From positions 1 through 64,000 of the forward strand of contig OMYY01000004.1 in assembly GCA_900315435.1 (NCBI GenBank): a stretch of DNA of 64,000 bases, written 5' to 3'. Position 1 is the first letter of the stretch. Every line of letters starts with the position of its first letter. Shown here piece after piece: positions 14,911 to 23,777 of the stretch. The notes under the pieces were generated by a model. It was not told the origin of the DNA and ran no database searches. It was given only the letters and a program-made list of their open reading frames with translations. This stretch comes from an uncultured Spirochaetaceae bacterium. Lineage in GTDB: Bacteria; Spirochaetota; Spirochaetia; Sphaerochaetales; Sphaerochaetaceae. The position numbers and the translations under genes are program-made.

Positions 14911-16458
14911 TCAGTCCTCGTCCATTTCCTTCACCCCGCGCACCAAGTCGATCACCGAACCGTCACGATAGGTGACAATGCCGACAATCTGGTCGGTGTA
15001 CTGGATGGGAAGCGGATGCCCGACGATCCGCTCCGCCTTGTGGCGAAGCTCCTGGATGTCCACCACGTGGATGCCGGCATCTATCAGGCGTTGCCGCAAT
15101 TCGGGACGGGATGGATTGACCGCCACACCCTGGTCGGTGACCACCACGTCCACCGTGCTGCCCGGAGTCACCTTGCAGTTCACCTTGTCCACCACGGTGG
15201 CGATACGGCCACGGGTGAGCGGACAGGTGATGATGGAGATGGCCGCGCCCGCCGCGGTGTCCTGGTGCCCGCCAATCGCACCGCGGATCACGCCGTCGGA
15301 GCCTACCAGTACGTTGACGTTGAAGGCAACGTCCACTTCCAGGGCGGAGAGGATGACGAAATCGAGCTGGTTGCAGGCGCTGCCCACGTTGTTGGGGCTG
15401 GCGTAGTAGGAAGCCGAAATCTGCTGGTGCATACGGTTGTTCTTCAGGGAGTTGGCGGCGTCCAGATCGAAAGACTGCACGTCAAGGATTTTCTTCACCA
15501 GACCTTCCTGGAAGAGCTCCACAATCTGACCGGTGATACCGCCAAGGGCGAAAGAGGCCCGGATGTTCTCCCGGAGCATCTTCTCCCTGAGGAAGCGGGC
15601 AACCGCGAGAGAGGCTCCTCCGCTGCCCATCTGGATGGAGAAGCCTTCCTTGAACAGACCAGAAGCCTCAATCACCTCGCTGGCCGTTTCCGCGATCATC
15701 AGTTCCTTCGGATTCTTCGTGTAGCGGGTCGCGCCGCTCATGATTCCCTGGCTGTCGCCGATGGCGTCGACCTTCACGATATAGTCGACGTCGTTCTCCG
15801 GGATACCGAAGGGAACGTTGGGATAGGGGACGATATTGTCGGTGATGATCACCACCTTGTCGGCATACTGGGCATCCATCTTGGCATAGCCGATTGAACC
15901 GCAGGTCACCCCCTTGTCGTTGTCGCGACTGTAACCGTTCGCGTTGCCGAACACGTCGCAAGACGGGGCGCCTAGGAAGGCGACGTCGATTTTCAGTTCG
16001 CCGGACTCGATGGCGGCGGCTCTTCCCCCATGGGAACGGAAGATGACCGGCGTTTCCATCAACCCATGGCTGATCGCCTCTCCCAGCCCACCCCTGATGC
16101 CGCTGGTCTCGATGCGGGAGACCACTCCGTTACGGATGTGCCCGATCAGCGGCTTGTGGATATCGATCAGGCTGGAAGCAGCCAGCGTCAGATGCTTGAT
16201 TCCCATCCTGGCAATCGTATCCATCACCATGTTCACCACGTAGTCCCCGTTGCGGAAATGGTGGTGGAAGCTGATGGTCATGCCGTCTTTCAGCCCGGAC
16301 AGGCGGATCGCCTCCTCCAGGCTGGGGACCACCTTGCTCCGTTTTGTCTCCTGCTCCGCGCGGGTCAGGTAACTCTTGTTGACACGGCTCTCGTCGAAGA
16401 TGCCGTGCAGCTCATCCTTGAACTCCTCGATGTGAGGAATGCGTTTCAATGATTCCAT
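14911..16458 (-). CDS. citF: Citrate lyase alpha subunit (citrate:acetyl-ACP transferase)
   Basis: The 515-residue CitF exchanges acetyl for citryl on the acyl carrier subunit, the first half-reaction of citrate cleavage. The sequence follows the family throughout, with G-M-T-I-S-F-H-H-H-F-R-N-G-D near residue 60, G-G-L-G-E-A-I-S in the middle, and V-V-T-D-Q-G-V-A-V-N-P near the end, as in CoA-transferase-like enzymes. Length is typical. GGAGG lies 8 nt before the ATG, and the gap to citE is 10 bp. It works in the cytoplasm as a complex with CitD and CitE. Confidence 0.97.
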   Translation of the reverse strand: MESLKRIPHIEEFKDELHGIFDESRVNKSYLTRAEQETKRSKVVPSLEEAIRLSGLKDGMTISFHHHFRNGDYVVNMVMDTIARMGIKHLTLAASSLIDIHKPLIGHIRNGVVSRIETSGIRGGLGEAISHGLMETPVIFRSHGGRAAAIESGELKIDVAFLGAPSCDVFGNANGYSRDNDKGVTCGSIGYAKMDAQYADKVVIITDNIVPYPNVPFGIPENDVDYIVKVDAIGDSQGIMSGATRYTKNPKELMIAETASEVIEASGLFKEGFSIQMGSGGASLAVARFLREKMLRENIRASFALGGITGQIVELFQEGLVKKILDVQSFDLDAANSLKNNRMHQQISASYYASPNNVGSACNQLDFVILSALEVDVAFNVNVLVGSDGVIRGAIGGHQDTAAGAAISIITCPLTRGRIATVVDKVNCKVTPGSTVDVVVTDQGVAVNPSRPELRQRLIDAGIHVVDIQELRHKAERIVGHPLPIQYTDQIVGIVTYRDGSVIDLVRGVKEMDED

Positions 16459-16468
16459 GTTTTCCTCC

Positions 16469-17356
16469 TCACTTCAGCACTTTGGCCGCCTTGGCGAGCT
16501 TCAGCGTCCGCTCGGCGCGCAGCACGATCGGGCGGTCGACCATCTTCCCCTTCAGGCTGATGACGCCACTGCCCTTCTTGTGGGCTTCCTCGATGGCCGC
16601 CATCACCGCCTGGGCCTTCTCGATCTCCTTCGCCGTCGGGGTGAAAATCTCCACAACCGGAGCTATCTGACGCGGGTTGATGATCGACTTGCCATCGAAG
16701 CCCAACTGCTTGATCAGCGTCACCTCCTTGCGGAAGCCCTCCTCGTTGTTGACATCCGAATAGACGGTGTCCAATGCGGCGATTCCGGCAGCCCGGGCGG
16801 CATGCAGGATCATCGAACGGGCGAAAAACAACTCGGTTCCCTCGGGAGAGCGGGTGGTCTTCATGTCGGTCACATAGTCCTCGGCTCCGAGGGCGATGCC
16901 GATCAGGCGATTGCTCGCCACCGCGATAGCCGGGGCATTCAGCACCCCTTTGGCGCTCTCGATGGCGGCCATCAGGCCGGTAGTCCCCACTTTGAGCCCG
17001 ATTTCCTTCTCGATCCGGGTCACCTGCTCGTCGCAGAAGACGATATCCTCAGGTTTCTCGGTCTTCGGAAGCCGGATGACATCCACATGGGCGCGCACCA
17101 TGGCCTCAAGGTCTGCGATACCGACAGGAGTGTCCAGCGCATTGACCCTCACCACTTTTTCCTTCATGCCGTAGTCCACCGTGGTCAGGGCGTGGAAGAC
17201 CAGACTTCTGGCTGCATCCTTCTCGAAGGGAGAGACGCTGTCCTCCAAGTCGAACATGATGCTGTCACAACCGTATATGTAGGCGTCTTTGATCATGGCC
17301 GGGTTGTTTCCCGGGATGAACATCATGGTTCTTCTCAGCCTTTCGTGGTCAACCAT
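16469..17356 (-). CDS. citE: Citrate lyase beta subunit (citryl-ACP oxaloacetate-lyase)
   Basis: The 295-residue CitE splits citryl-ACP into oxaloacetate and acetyl-ACP. It belongs to the HpcH/HpaI aldolase-like TIM barrels. Visible motifs are R-R-T-M-M-F-I-P-G-N-N-P at the start, M-F-D-L-E-D-S-V (metal-binding acidic region), the R-L-P-K-T-E block and A-L-G-A-E-D-Y. The start at 17356 has GGAGG 7-8 nt upstream inside the end of citD and lies 1 bp after the citD stop. Length agrees with the family. Confidence 0.97.
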   Translation of the reverse strand: MVDHERLRRTMMFIPGNNPAMIKDAYIYGCDSIMFDLEDSVSPFEKDAARSLVFHALTTVDYGMKEKVVRVNALDTPVGIADLEAMVRAHVDVIRLPKTEKPEDIVFCDEQVTRIEKEIGLKVGTTGLMAAIESAKGVLNAPAIAVASNRLIGIALGAEDYVTDMKTTRSPEGTELFFARSMILHAARAAGIAALDTVYSDVNNEEGFRKEVTLIKQLGFDGKSIINPRQIAPVVEIFTPTAKEIEKAQAVMAAIEEAHKKGSGVISLKGKMVDRPIVLRAERTLKLAKAAKVLK

Positions 17357-17357
17357 C

Positions 17358-17648
17358 TCATGCCTCCCACTTGTAATCGGTGCTCTCGGCCGCACGATAG
17401 AGCGCCGTCTCGGTCCTCGCCTTGATGACACAGTCCAAGGCTCCCTGGTCCACCGCGGTAATCTCCGCGTCATCGATTCCCAGCCTCTTGGCACAGGAGG
17501 TGATCACCTCCTTGATCTGGGGGCCGAACTGCATGGCCACCGAACTGGTCAGATGGATGTGGATCCCTTTTTCAGAAGAGGGTGCCACCGTGACCATGAT
17601 GTCGCTGGACTCCAGCGTCCCCGCCGTTGCGGTCTTCTTGATTTCCAT
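17358..17648 (-). CDS. citD: Citrate lyase acyl carrier protein (gamma subunit)
   Basis: The 96-residue CitD carries the phosphoribosyl-dephospho-CoA arm through which citrate lyase works. The attachment site is the first Ser of the G-T-L-E-S-S-D-I-M-V motif (Ser14), and the C-terminal C-A-K-R-L-G-I segment is also family-typical. A strong GAGGAGG site precedes the ATG at 17648. It is the first lyase subunit gene, directly after the transporter gene tctA (10-bp gap), so carrier and enzyme are expressed together with citrate import. Confidence 0.96.
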   Translation of the reverse strand: MEIKKTATAGTLESSDIMVTVAPSSEKGIHIHLTSSVAMQFGPQIKEVITSCAKRLGIDDAEITAVDQGALDCVIKARTETALYRAAESTDYKWEA

Positions 17649-17658
17649 ATACACCTCC

Positions 17659-19158
17659 TCAGGCTTTCGCCTTGTTCCTGGCCGACATCGCCTTTTGCAC
17701 ATAGGGCAACAGGACCGAACCAATCGTGAGCAGGATCAGGACGATGCAAAGCGGACTTCCCACCAAGAACTTGCACGAACCGTTGGAAAGCGTGAACGCC
17801 CGCCTGAAGCTCTGTTCCATACTATTGCCGACGATTACCGCCAAAACAAGAGGCGAGGTCGGATAATCCGCCTTTACCAGGAAATATCCTGCGATACCGA
17901 AAACCAGCAGCAGGTAGAACGACGCGACGCTGTTGGCGATGGCATAGGTTCCGATAAAGGTCAGCCCGAGCACCACCGGATAGAGGATGCGGGGAGGAAC
18001 GGCAAGCACCCGGACCAGAATGCCGGCAAGCGGCAGGTTGATGATGGCGAGAATGATGTTGCCGATGAACATGGACGCGATCAACCCCCAGACGATATCG
18101 CCTTGGTTCTGGAAGAGCTTGGGTCCGGGCTGCAGGCCGAGCATGAGCAATGCACCCATCATGACCGCAGTCGTCCCCGAGCCGGGAACCCCGAGCGCCA
18201 GCATCGGAATCAGCGCTCCGACACTCGCCGCGTTGTTTGCGGCTTCCGGAGCGGCAAGCCCTTCGATAGCTCCATTGCCGAACTCATCCTTGTACGGAGA
18301 GAACTGCTTGGCGGTATTGTACGCCATCAAGCTCGCAATGGTACCACCGGCACCGGGGAGCACTCCGACAAAGAAGCCCAGCGGAGTCGAGCGCAGGATA
18401 TGCTTCCAGGAACGTCTCCAGTCCTCACGGGTGATCCAGATACGCCCGAAATGGGTCTGCATCTGTTTCTTGCCGTCGCGGATCGAGCGGAAACTCTTGA
18501 GCACCTCACCGAATGCGAATACGGCGATGATGACAATCAGGAAATCGATACCTCCCTGCAACTCCAGGATTCCAAAGGTAAAGCGGGAGACCCCACTCTG
18601 CATGTCGATGCCGATGGTCGCGATCATCAGGCCGATGATCATCGACAGAAAACCCTTGCGCATGCTTCCCTCGGTCATGGCGGCGGTGGCAACCAAGGCG
18701 AAGACGTACAGCAGGAAGTACTCGCCAGGACCGAACTTCAGCGCGAAGCGCGAGACCGGGATGGCGGTAAAGGCGATCAGGACCGTGCTGATCGTGCCCC
18801 CGATGAAACTGGCGATGGCGCTGATGGCCAGGGCCCGTTCGGCTCCCCCGTTCATGGCCATCGGGTACCCGTCAAAGGTCGCGGCGATGGCGGCTCCGTC
18901 ACCTGGCGTGTTGATCAGGATCGAGGCGCGGGAACCACCATACATGGCCCCATAGTAGACGCCGCACATGGTGATCAGCGCCGCTACCGGACCCATGGTA
19001 AAGGTCAGAGGAAGCAAGACGGCGACACCGGTGGCCGGCCCGAGTCCGGGCAACATGCCGATGATGGTGCCGAGCACCCCTCCGATGGTCACCCACAGAA
19101 TATTGATTGGTTGCCCTGCGATGGTGAACCCATGCATGAGCATGTGCAAACTACCCAT
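17659..19158 (-). CDS. tctA: Tripartite tricarboxylate transporter, large permease subunit TctA
   Basis: The 499-residue membrane protein has about 12 hydrophobic spans. It carries the TctA signatures G-x-x-x-G-x-L-P-G-L-G-P-A-T-G in the first third and P-G-A-G-G-T-I-A-S in the second half, plus G-V-P-G-S-G-T-T-A. It forms the channel of a binding-protein-dependent secondary transporter for tricarboxylates. Location between tctB and citD makes citrate the obvious substrate. A GAGGAGG site precedes the ATG by 6 nt. Confidence 0.95.
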   Translation of the reverse strand: MGSLHMLMHGFTIAGQPINILWVTIGGVLGTIIGMLPGLGPATGVAVLLPLTFTMGPVAALITMCGVYYGAMYGGSRASILINTPGDGAAIAATFDGYPMAMNGGAERALAISAIASFIGGTISTVLIAFTAIPVSRFALKFGPGEYFLLYVFALVATAAMTEGSMRKGFLSMIIGLMIATIGIDMQSGVSRFTFGILELQGGIDFLIVIIAVFAFGEVLKSFRSIRDGKKQMQTHFGRIWITREDWRRSWKHILRSTPLGFFVGVLPGAGGTIASLMAYNTAKQFSPYKDEFGNGAIEGLAAPEAANNAASVGALIPMLALGVPGSGTTAVMMGALLMLGLQPGPKLFQNQGDIVWGLIASMFIGNIILAIINLPLAGILVRVLAVPPRILYPVVLGLTFIGTYAIANSVASFYLLLVFGIAGYFLVKADYPTSPLVLAVIVGNSMEQSFRRAFTLSNGSCKFLVGSPLCIVLILLTIGSVLLPYVQKAMSARNKAKA

Positions 19159-19168
19159 ATGTTCCTCC

Positions 19169-19654
19169 TCAAATGAATCCCAAGAATGACGCGGGCAGGA
19201 AAATGCCGAGGCCGTAATCGAACAGCAGATACACGACGACAGCGAACACCACGGCGATCAGCAACGAGTTCCTCCAGGTTTTCCAACCACGGAAGACCAT
19301 CAGCTGCGCCTCCAGGAAAATGATGGTCGAGAAGACATATCCGATCCGGTTGAAGAGAAGCGCATAGACGATGCTGTTGAGGGCGGTCAGGACGATGGAG
19401 AACTCCGCTTTTCCAAACTGGTTCCTGAACTCCGCCATCGCGTTCGCTTTCCCTTCCTTGTCGCGAGGAAACTTCTGGATCTCCGAAACGAGGAGGGAGA
19501 TCCCAATCACCAACAACGAGACACTCAGGATCATCGGGAATACTTTTGGCGCAATGGGATTGCCGATTTTTGCCGCAGGAAGCAGGAAGGTGGCGATCGT
19601 ATAGCACACGCCGACCAGCGTGACGATTGCCGTCACGATCAAAGAGAAATACAT
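19169..19654 (-). CDS. tctB: Tripartite tricarboxylate transporter, small membrane subunit TctB
   Basis: The 161-residue protein has four hydrophobic segments and the general plan of TctB: the first span near the N-terminus, a charged loop (I-Q-K-F-P-R-D-K-E-G-K), and three spans in the second half ending in G-I-F-L-P. TctB subunits diverge strongly in sequence, so the call relies on size, topology and its place between tctC and tctA. GGAGG stands 5 nt before the ATG. Confidence 0.88.
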   Translation of the reverse strand: MYFSLIVTAIVTLVGVCYTIATFLLPAAKIGNPIAPKVFPMILSVSLLVIGISLLVSEIQKFPRDKEGKANAMAEFRNQFGKAEFSIVLTALNSIVYALLFNRIGYVFSTIIFLEAQLMVFRGWKTWRNSLLIAVVFAVVVYLLFDYGLGIFLPASFLGFI

Positions 19655-19672
19655 GGTACCTCCGAAATGATT

Positions 19673-19697
19673 CCCCGGCCGGGAATCCGGGCCGGGG
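19673..19697 (-). repeat. Intercistronic hairpin between tctC and tctB
   Basis: The arms CCCCGGCC (19673-19680) and GGCCGGGG (19690-19697) form a very GC-rich 8-bp stem in the 59-bp gap after tctC. No T-run follows. It probably stabilises the upstream mRNA or partly stops transcription, keeping TctC more abundant than the membrane subunits. Confidence 0.7.
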
Positions 19698-19713
19698 TCC
19701 GGGAAAAGAAACC

Positions 19714-20718
19714 TCAGATCATGCCGATCTTGGTCAGGATGTCCTTGTAGGAATTCTCCGTCTCGACCAGGAATTGCTCGAACTCTGGCTTGTCAAGGTA
19801 GACATCGTCCCAGCCGTACTGCTTTTCCATGTCCTTCCATTCCTGGGTCTGGACCATCTTCTTCAACGTGTCACGCCAATAAGCTACCGCGTAGTCGGGC
19901 ATGTCAGGACTGCCGAAGAGACCTCTCCAGTTCTGGAAGGTGACATCGATCCCCTCTTCCTTGCAGGTCGGGATGTCATGTTGCGCACCTTCTCCGACAC
20001 GATGGTCGGCGGTCTGCGCCAGACACTTCAGGTCTCCGGACTGGACCAGACCCATCACATCGGCAAGACTGGTGGAGAAAAGGTCGATATGGCCTCCCAT
20101 CACCTGGGTCGCTCCATCGTCATCAAACGCGACGTAGTCGATCTTGTCCAGGTTCTTGACACCTGCCGAATCCGCGACAATCAGGAACTGCACGTGGTCC
20201 ATGGAACCGGCTGCGCTGGTACCACCGATCTTGACTGCCTTCGGATTCTTCTTCAGAGCGTCCATGACGTCGTTGATCGTCTGGTAGGGACTGTCGGCCC
20301 TGACGACGAACGCGGCGTAATCCGCGATCAGTCTTGCCAACGGCGTGGTGTTGCGCCAGCCATAGGGACTGGTACCGTTCAAGTTGAAGAAGATGATTGG
20401 TGGCGAATAGACGGTGATGGTCTTGTCGTCCCCCTTCTTGGTCTGCAAGGTGCCGAGATGGACCGCGCCACCAGCTCCCGGGGCATTGCGCACCGGCATC
20501 GAAGCGTTGACCAGTTTGGTGTCTCCCAACACCTTCGCGACGGTACGGATGGTCAGGTCCCATCCACCACCAGCTCCCGCAGGAGCGACAAAATCAAAAT
20601 TTCCATTCGGGTACTTCGGGGCCGCCTTGGCGCCTCCCGTCCTCTCGTTCGCGCCAGCAGCGAAGAGCGACATGGCCGCAAGCATGCATGTTGCCAACAA
20701 AGCACATCTTTTCTTCAT
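19714..20718 (-). CDS. tctC: Tripartite tricarboxylate transporter, periplasmic binding protein TctC
   Basis: The 334-residue protein begins with a signal peptide (M-K-K-R-C-A-L-L-A-T-C-M-L-A-A-M-S-L-F-A-A-G) and follows the Bug/TctC fold. The N-terminal F-V-A-P-A-G-A-G-G-G-W-D-L-T motif forms the first ligand-contact loop, and V-K-I-G-G-T-S-A-A-G-S forms the second. It captures citrate for TctAB. GGAGG lies 10 nt upstream of the ATG. It is the first gene of the tctCBA-citDEFXG operon. Confidence 0.95.
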   Translation of the reverse strand: MKKRCALLATCMLAAMSLFAAGANERTGGAKAAPKYPNGNFDFVAPAGAGGGWDLTIRTVAKVLGDTKLVNASMPVRNAPGAGGAVHLGTLQTKKGDDKTITVYSPPIIFFNLNGTSPYGWRNTTPLARLIADYAAFVVRADSPYQTINDVMDALKKNPKAVKIGGTSAAGSMDHVQFLIVADSAGVKNLDKIDYVAFDDDGATQVMGGHIDLFSTSLADVMGLVQSGDLKCLAQTADHRVGEGAQHDIPTCKEEGIDVTFQNWRGLFGSPDMPDYAVAYWRDTLKKMVQTQEWKDMEKQYGWDDVYLDKPEFEQFLVETENSYKDILTKIGMI

Positions 20719-20763
20719 CTGAAGAATCCTCCTTTTCCACGGATCTCCTGTCCGTGTATGTTC

Positions 20764-20798
20764 AGTGTAGGAAGAGAATCCTTAACAGCCTTCCAACA
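20764..20798 (-). promoter_or_regulatory. Promoter and possible response-regulator site of the tct-cit operon
   Basis: On the minus strand TACACT (20769-20764) is a -10 box with no good -35. In its place stand two similar half-sites, GTTGGAAGG (20798-20790) and GTTAAGGA (20786-20779), about one helical turn apart. That is how OmpR-type activators commonly bind. The regulator encoded at 23064-23777 is the natural candidate. Confidence 0.4.
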
Positions 20799-20814
20799 AA
20801 AACCTTACGAGTCA

Positions 20815-23007
20815 TTAATATTTGCGGACATCAGCCACCTCCATGGCGAGTTCCTCGACGGTGAAGGGCTTGAAGATATAGCCATCCAGGATGCCGCTGG
20901 AAAGCGAGTCCAGAACCTCCTTCTCCATCCCCGACGAGACCAGGACGATAGTCTGCATAGGCCAGAGTTGCCTTGCCTTCATCGTCAACACGGTCCATGA
21001 AATATCGCTCACCGAGGCGTCTACCACCAATACCTCGTAGGAATGGTGGCGCAGCTGTCCCATCGCGTCCTTCCCGCTTTGCGAGATCGTCACATGGAAC
21101 TGCCGCTTGGAGAGCCCCTTGCGGTACAGGTCCACGGTCGAGGGGTCAGGGTCGACCACCAGCACGTCCACGCTCGGCATCTCGGTGATACCGGCGATTT
21201 CCGTCCGCTCCTCCACTTTCCGCTCTTCGCTTCGGGGAAGCAGCACGCTGAACGTGGAGCCCTTTCCCGGTTCGGAATCGACCAGGATCAGCCCATGGTG
21301 GGCGACGACGATATGGTCGGAAACCATCAATCCCAGTCCGTTGCCTCCCTTCTTCTCCTTGGTGGTGAAGAACGGCTCGAAGATCTTTCCTTTGGTCGCC
21401 TCGTCCATGCCGCACCCATCATCGCTGATCCTGATGGCGATGAACTCGTCAGCCAGGGAATCGGCCCGCTCAGGCAGCTGTTCCGCGGGAACGAAGTCAA
21501 CCGTCATGCGGATGTGTCCCTCTTTCTTGCCGATGGCGTCGATGGCATTGAGGATGATGTTGAGCACCACCTGCGAAATCTGTGTGGTGTTGCAGAACAC
21601 CGTCGCCTCGCGTTCCGGCATCGTGCTGGAAAAACGGATGGATGGCGGCATCAGCCCCTTGGCCAGCTTGGTAATCTGGACTACCAGCCGCTTGAGCTCG
21701 ACCGGCTTGAACGGTTCCGAGTTCTTCCGTCCGAACGAGGAAATCTGATGGATCACGTCGCGGGCCTTCTCGCTGGCGGTGAAGATCTCCTTCACCTCGT
21801 CGTATTCGGGATCCTCTGGCCTCTTCTGCTCAAGCAGCATCCCCGAGTAGCCCATGATCGGAGTCAGCAGATTGTTGAACTCGTGGGCGATGCCGCAGGT
21901 CAGCATGCCTATGATCTCCAGCCTCTGCTGCTGGTTCTTCTGCCTGGCCATCTCGTTCACGTAGGTCAGCGACCGGTTCAGCTCCCTGAGATAGGTGTTC
22001 TCCTTTTCCATCATCACCCGCTTTCTGCCCGCCATCACCTGATGGAACCAGAGACCGAGGGCAATCGTGCAGATGGCGAGGGCGAGGATGGTGATGCCGA
22101 ACAGGGAACTGCCGATATAGGTGATGAACTGCTGGTAGTCCACCACCATGCTGATGATGAAGTTTCCCGAACCCGCCACCGACTTGGCGAAGACCACTTG
22201 CTTGCGGGTCGGCCTGGAATCCTGGTCGTCGAACCAGTACCCCACGTAGGTATCCCTTCCCGCTTTCTTGTCCGTCGACTGCTCCCGCTCCACAATTTCC
22301 AGCATCGGAGAGACGTCCACATCATGCTGCCTTCCCAGCTCCTCATAGGCATCGTGTGCCGAAAGCCCCACCAAGGCGGGATTGCGGCTCATCACGATCA
22401 AGCCGTCGCTGGTCTTCATCAGCAAATCATCCGAGTCTGCGAGCTTGACCATCTGCAACACCTTGTCATAGAGCAGGTCCAGGCTGATCATCGCCGTGAC
22501 CCGGTAGCCGTGGGGATTGGTCACCGTGATACCGAGCGAGGTCTCGTTTTTGCGGGCTGTCCGATAGACACGGAAGACCGCATATTCGTCACTGCTGACG
22601 AGGGCAAGGGGCACATACTCCTTGCGCCGGAGGGACCAGATGTTGTCTTCCAGATTGTCGCTGGGAGAAATCAGCATGTTGTCGATCACTTGGGCGTAGT
22701 AGACGCAGAACTGCAGGGAGATGCGGTTCAACGGCCAGGAGAGTCCCTCGTCGGTGTACTTGCCAAGGGCTGTGTCGAAGTCGGCCGAAGAGGCGAAAAG
22801 CAAAAGCGCCTGCTCCGACTGGCTGGTCACGTTCTCCACGTTGAGAGCGATGCCGCGGACCACCGAGGCGTAGTTGTCCACCTGTTCCTTCATCAACTTC
22901 TGGGAAAAGGAGCGGATGGTGAAAAGGAGGGCGACGGCCAAGGCCACCATCGCCCCCAGTCCGACCAACGCCCTCGCTACCAGTTTCGATACCCCATCGC
23001 GCCTCAT
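20815..23007 (-). CDS. Hybrid sensor histidine kinase next to the citrate genes
   Basis: The 730-residue membrane kinase has a first transmembrane helix (residues 15-38), an extracytoplasmic Cache-like sensor (about 40-275), a second helix (about 280-305) and a coiled linker. The HisKA domain has phospho-acceptor His375 in A-H-E-F-N-N-L-L. The ATPase domain carries N-I-I-L-N-A-I-D-A-I, D-D-G-C-G-M-D and G-G-N-G-L-G-L. A C-terminal receiver domain (about 615-728) has V-D-P-D-P and phospho-acceptor V-V-D-A-S. It ends 97 bp before tctC and diverges from a response regulator gene, so it probably senses citrate or a related acid. This is not the usual CitA architecture. The ATG at 23007 has GGAG 8 nt upstream. 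Confidence 0.92.
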   Translation of the reverse strand: MRRDGVSKLVARALVGLGAMVALAVALLFTIRSFSQKLMKEQVDNYASVVRGIALNVENVTSQSEQALLLFASSADFDTALGKYTDEGLSWPLNRISLQFCVYYAQVIDNMLISPSDNLEDNIWSLRRKEYVPLALVSSDEYAVFRVYRTARKNETSLGITVTNPHGYRVTAMISLDLLYDKVLQMVKLADSDDLLMKTSDGLIVMSRNPALVGLSAHDAYEELGRQHDVDVSPMLEIVEREQSTDKKAGRDTYVGYWFDDQDSRPTRKQVVFAKSVAGSGNFIISMVVDYQQFITYIGSSLFGITILALAICTIALGLWFHQVMAGRKRVMMEKENTYLRELNRSLTYVNEMARQKNQQQRLEIIGMLTCGIAHEFNNLLTPIMGYSGMLLEQKRPEDPEYDEVKEIFTASEKARDVIHQISSFGRKNSEPFKPVELKRLVVQITKLAKGLMPPSIRFSSTMPEREATVFCNTTQISQVVLNIILNAIDAIGKKEGHIRMTVDFVPAEQLPERADSLADEFIAIRISDDGCGMDEATKGKIFEPFFTTKEKKGGNGLGLMVSDHIVVAHHGLILVDSEPGKGSTFSVLLPRSEERKVEERTEIAGITEMPSVDVLVVDPDPSTVDLYRKGLSKRQFHVTISQSGKDAMGQLRHHSYEVLVVDASVSDISWTVLTMKARQLWPMQTIVLVSSGMEKEVLDSLSSGILDGYIFKPFTVEELAMEVADVRKY

Positions 23008-23024
23008 GACCAACTCCGATACTT

Positions 23025-23053
23025 TTTACAAATCCTCAAAACCATGGTACTCT
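23025..23053 (+). promoter_or_regulatory. Promoter of the response regulator gene
   Basis: TTTACA (23025-23030) and TACTCT (23048-23053) are 17 bp apart. The ATG at 23064 lies 10 nt after the -10 box, leaving a leader of only about 4 nt and no ribosome site. Confidence 0.5.
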
Positions 23054-23063
23054 TGTTTTCACC

Positions 23064-23777
23064 ATGTGGGGAACTGAATCGACAACGGATTTGCAACGCG
23101 TTTTGATTGTCGATGACGATGAGGCTGTACGGAAAGTACTGGGAAAAGTCGTGGCAAGCAGGGGTATGGAGCCCTGTTATGCCTCTGACGGAAACCAAGC
23201 CCTCTCGCTCATCCTCGCCTCCCCCTGCGCCTATCAAGTCATCCTGCTGGATATCATGCTGGGGGAACCCGACGGCTTTTCCGTACTCAGACACATCCGC
23301 CAGCACCACATCTACGTCCCGGTGATGATCATTTCCAGCCGCATCGAGGATGTCGATACCCTCTACGGACTCGGGTTGGGTGCTGACGACTACATCACCA
23401 AGCCCTTCAACCCCGTGGTGCTCGGAGCCAAGATCCAGGCGCTGATCCGCCGCTCCCAGCTTTCCTCCCCTGCCACCCGCCAGTTGCTCGAGGCAGGATC
23501 CTTCCGGCTGGACACCCACCATAAGCGGTTCTTCCGGGGCGGGAAGGAGCAGTTTCTTTCCGGCAAGGAGTTCGCGCTGATGCAACTGTTCATGGAACAT
23601 CCCCGACAAGTCTTCTCGAAAGAGGACCTTTACCGGAATGTCTGGGGCGATATCGCCGTCGACGACAACACCATCATGGTCTATATCAACCGTCTCCGCG
23701 CGAAAATCGAGGCGAACCCCAAAACGCCCACCCATCTCGTCACCGTCTGGGGAGTGGGCTACTCGTTCGAGCCCTGA
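23064..23777 (+). CDS. OmpR-type response regulator, probable citrate regulator
   Basis: The 237-residue protein has a receiver domain (residues 12-125; acidic cluster V-D-D-D-E, phospho-acceptor Asp63 in L-L-D-I-M-L, conserved Lys in T-K-P-F). It is followed by a winged-helix DNA-binding domain (about 135-235) with the L-S-G-K-E-F-A-L-M-Q-L-F and T-V-W-G-V-G-Y signatures. It diverges from the hybrid kinase gene with 56 bp between starts, so the pair is a two-component system. The adjacent tct-cit operon and citC are its likely targets. Its 3' end overlaps the convergent citC end by 38 bp. Confidence 0.93.
   Translation: MWGTESTTDLQRVLIVDDDEAVRKVLGKVVASRGMEPCYASDGNQALSLILASPCAYQVILLDIMLGEPDGFSVLRHIRQHHIYVPVMIISSRIEDVDTLYGLGLGADDYITKPFNPVVLGAKIQALIRRSQLSSPATRQLLEAGSFRLDTHHKRFFRGGKEQFLSGKEFALMQLFMEHPRQVFSKEDLYRNVWGDIAVDDNTIMVYINRLRAKIEANPKTPTHLVTVWGVGYSFEP

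Noticed and set aside
20814-23106. Long plus-strand frame opposite the histidine kinase
   Set aside because: Antisense shadow: His/Gln/Leu-rich translation without domains, whereas the minus strand encodes a complete hybrid kinase.
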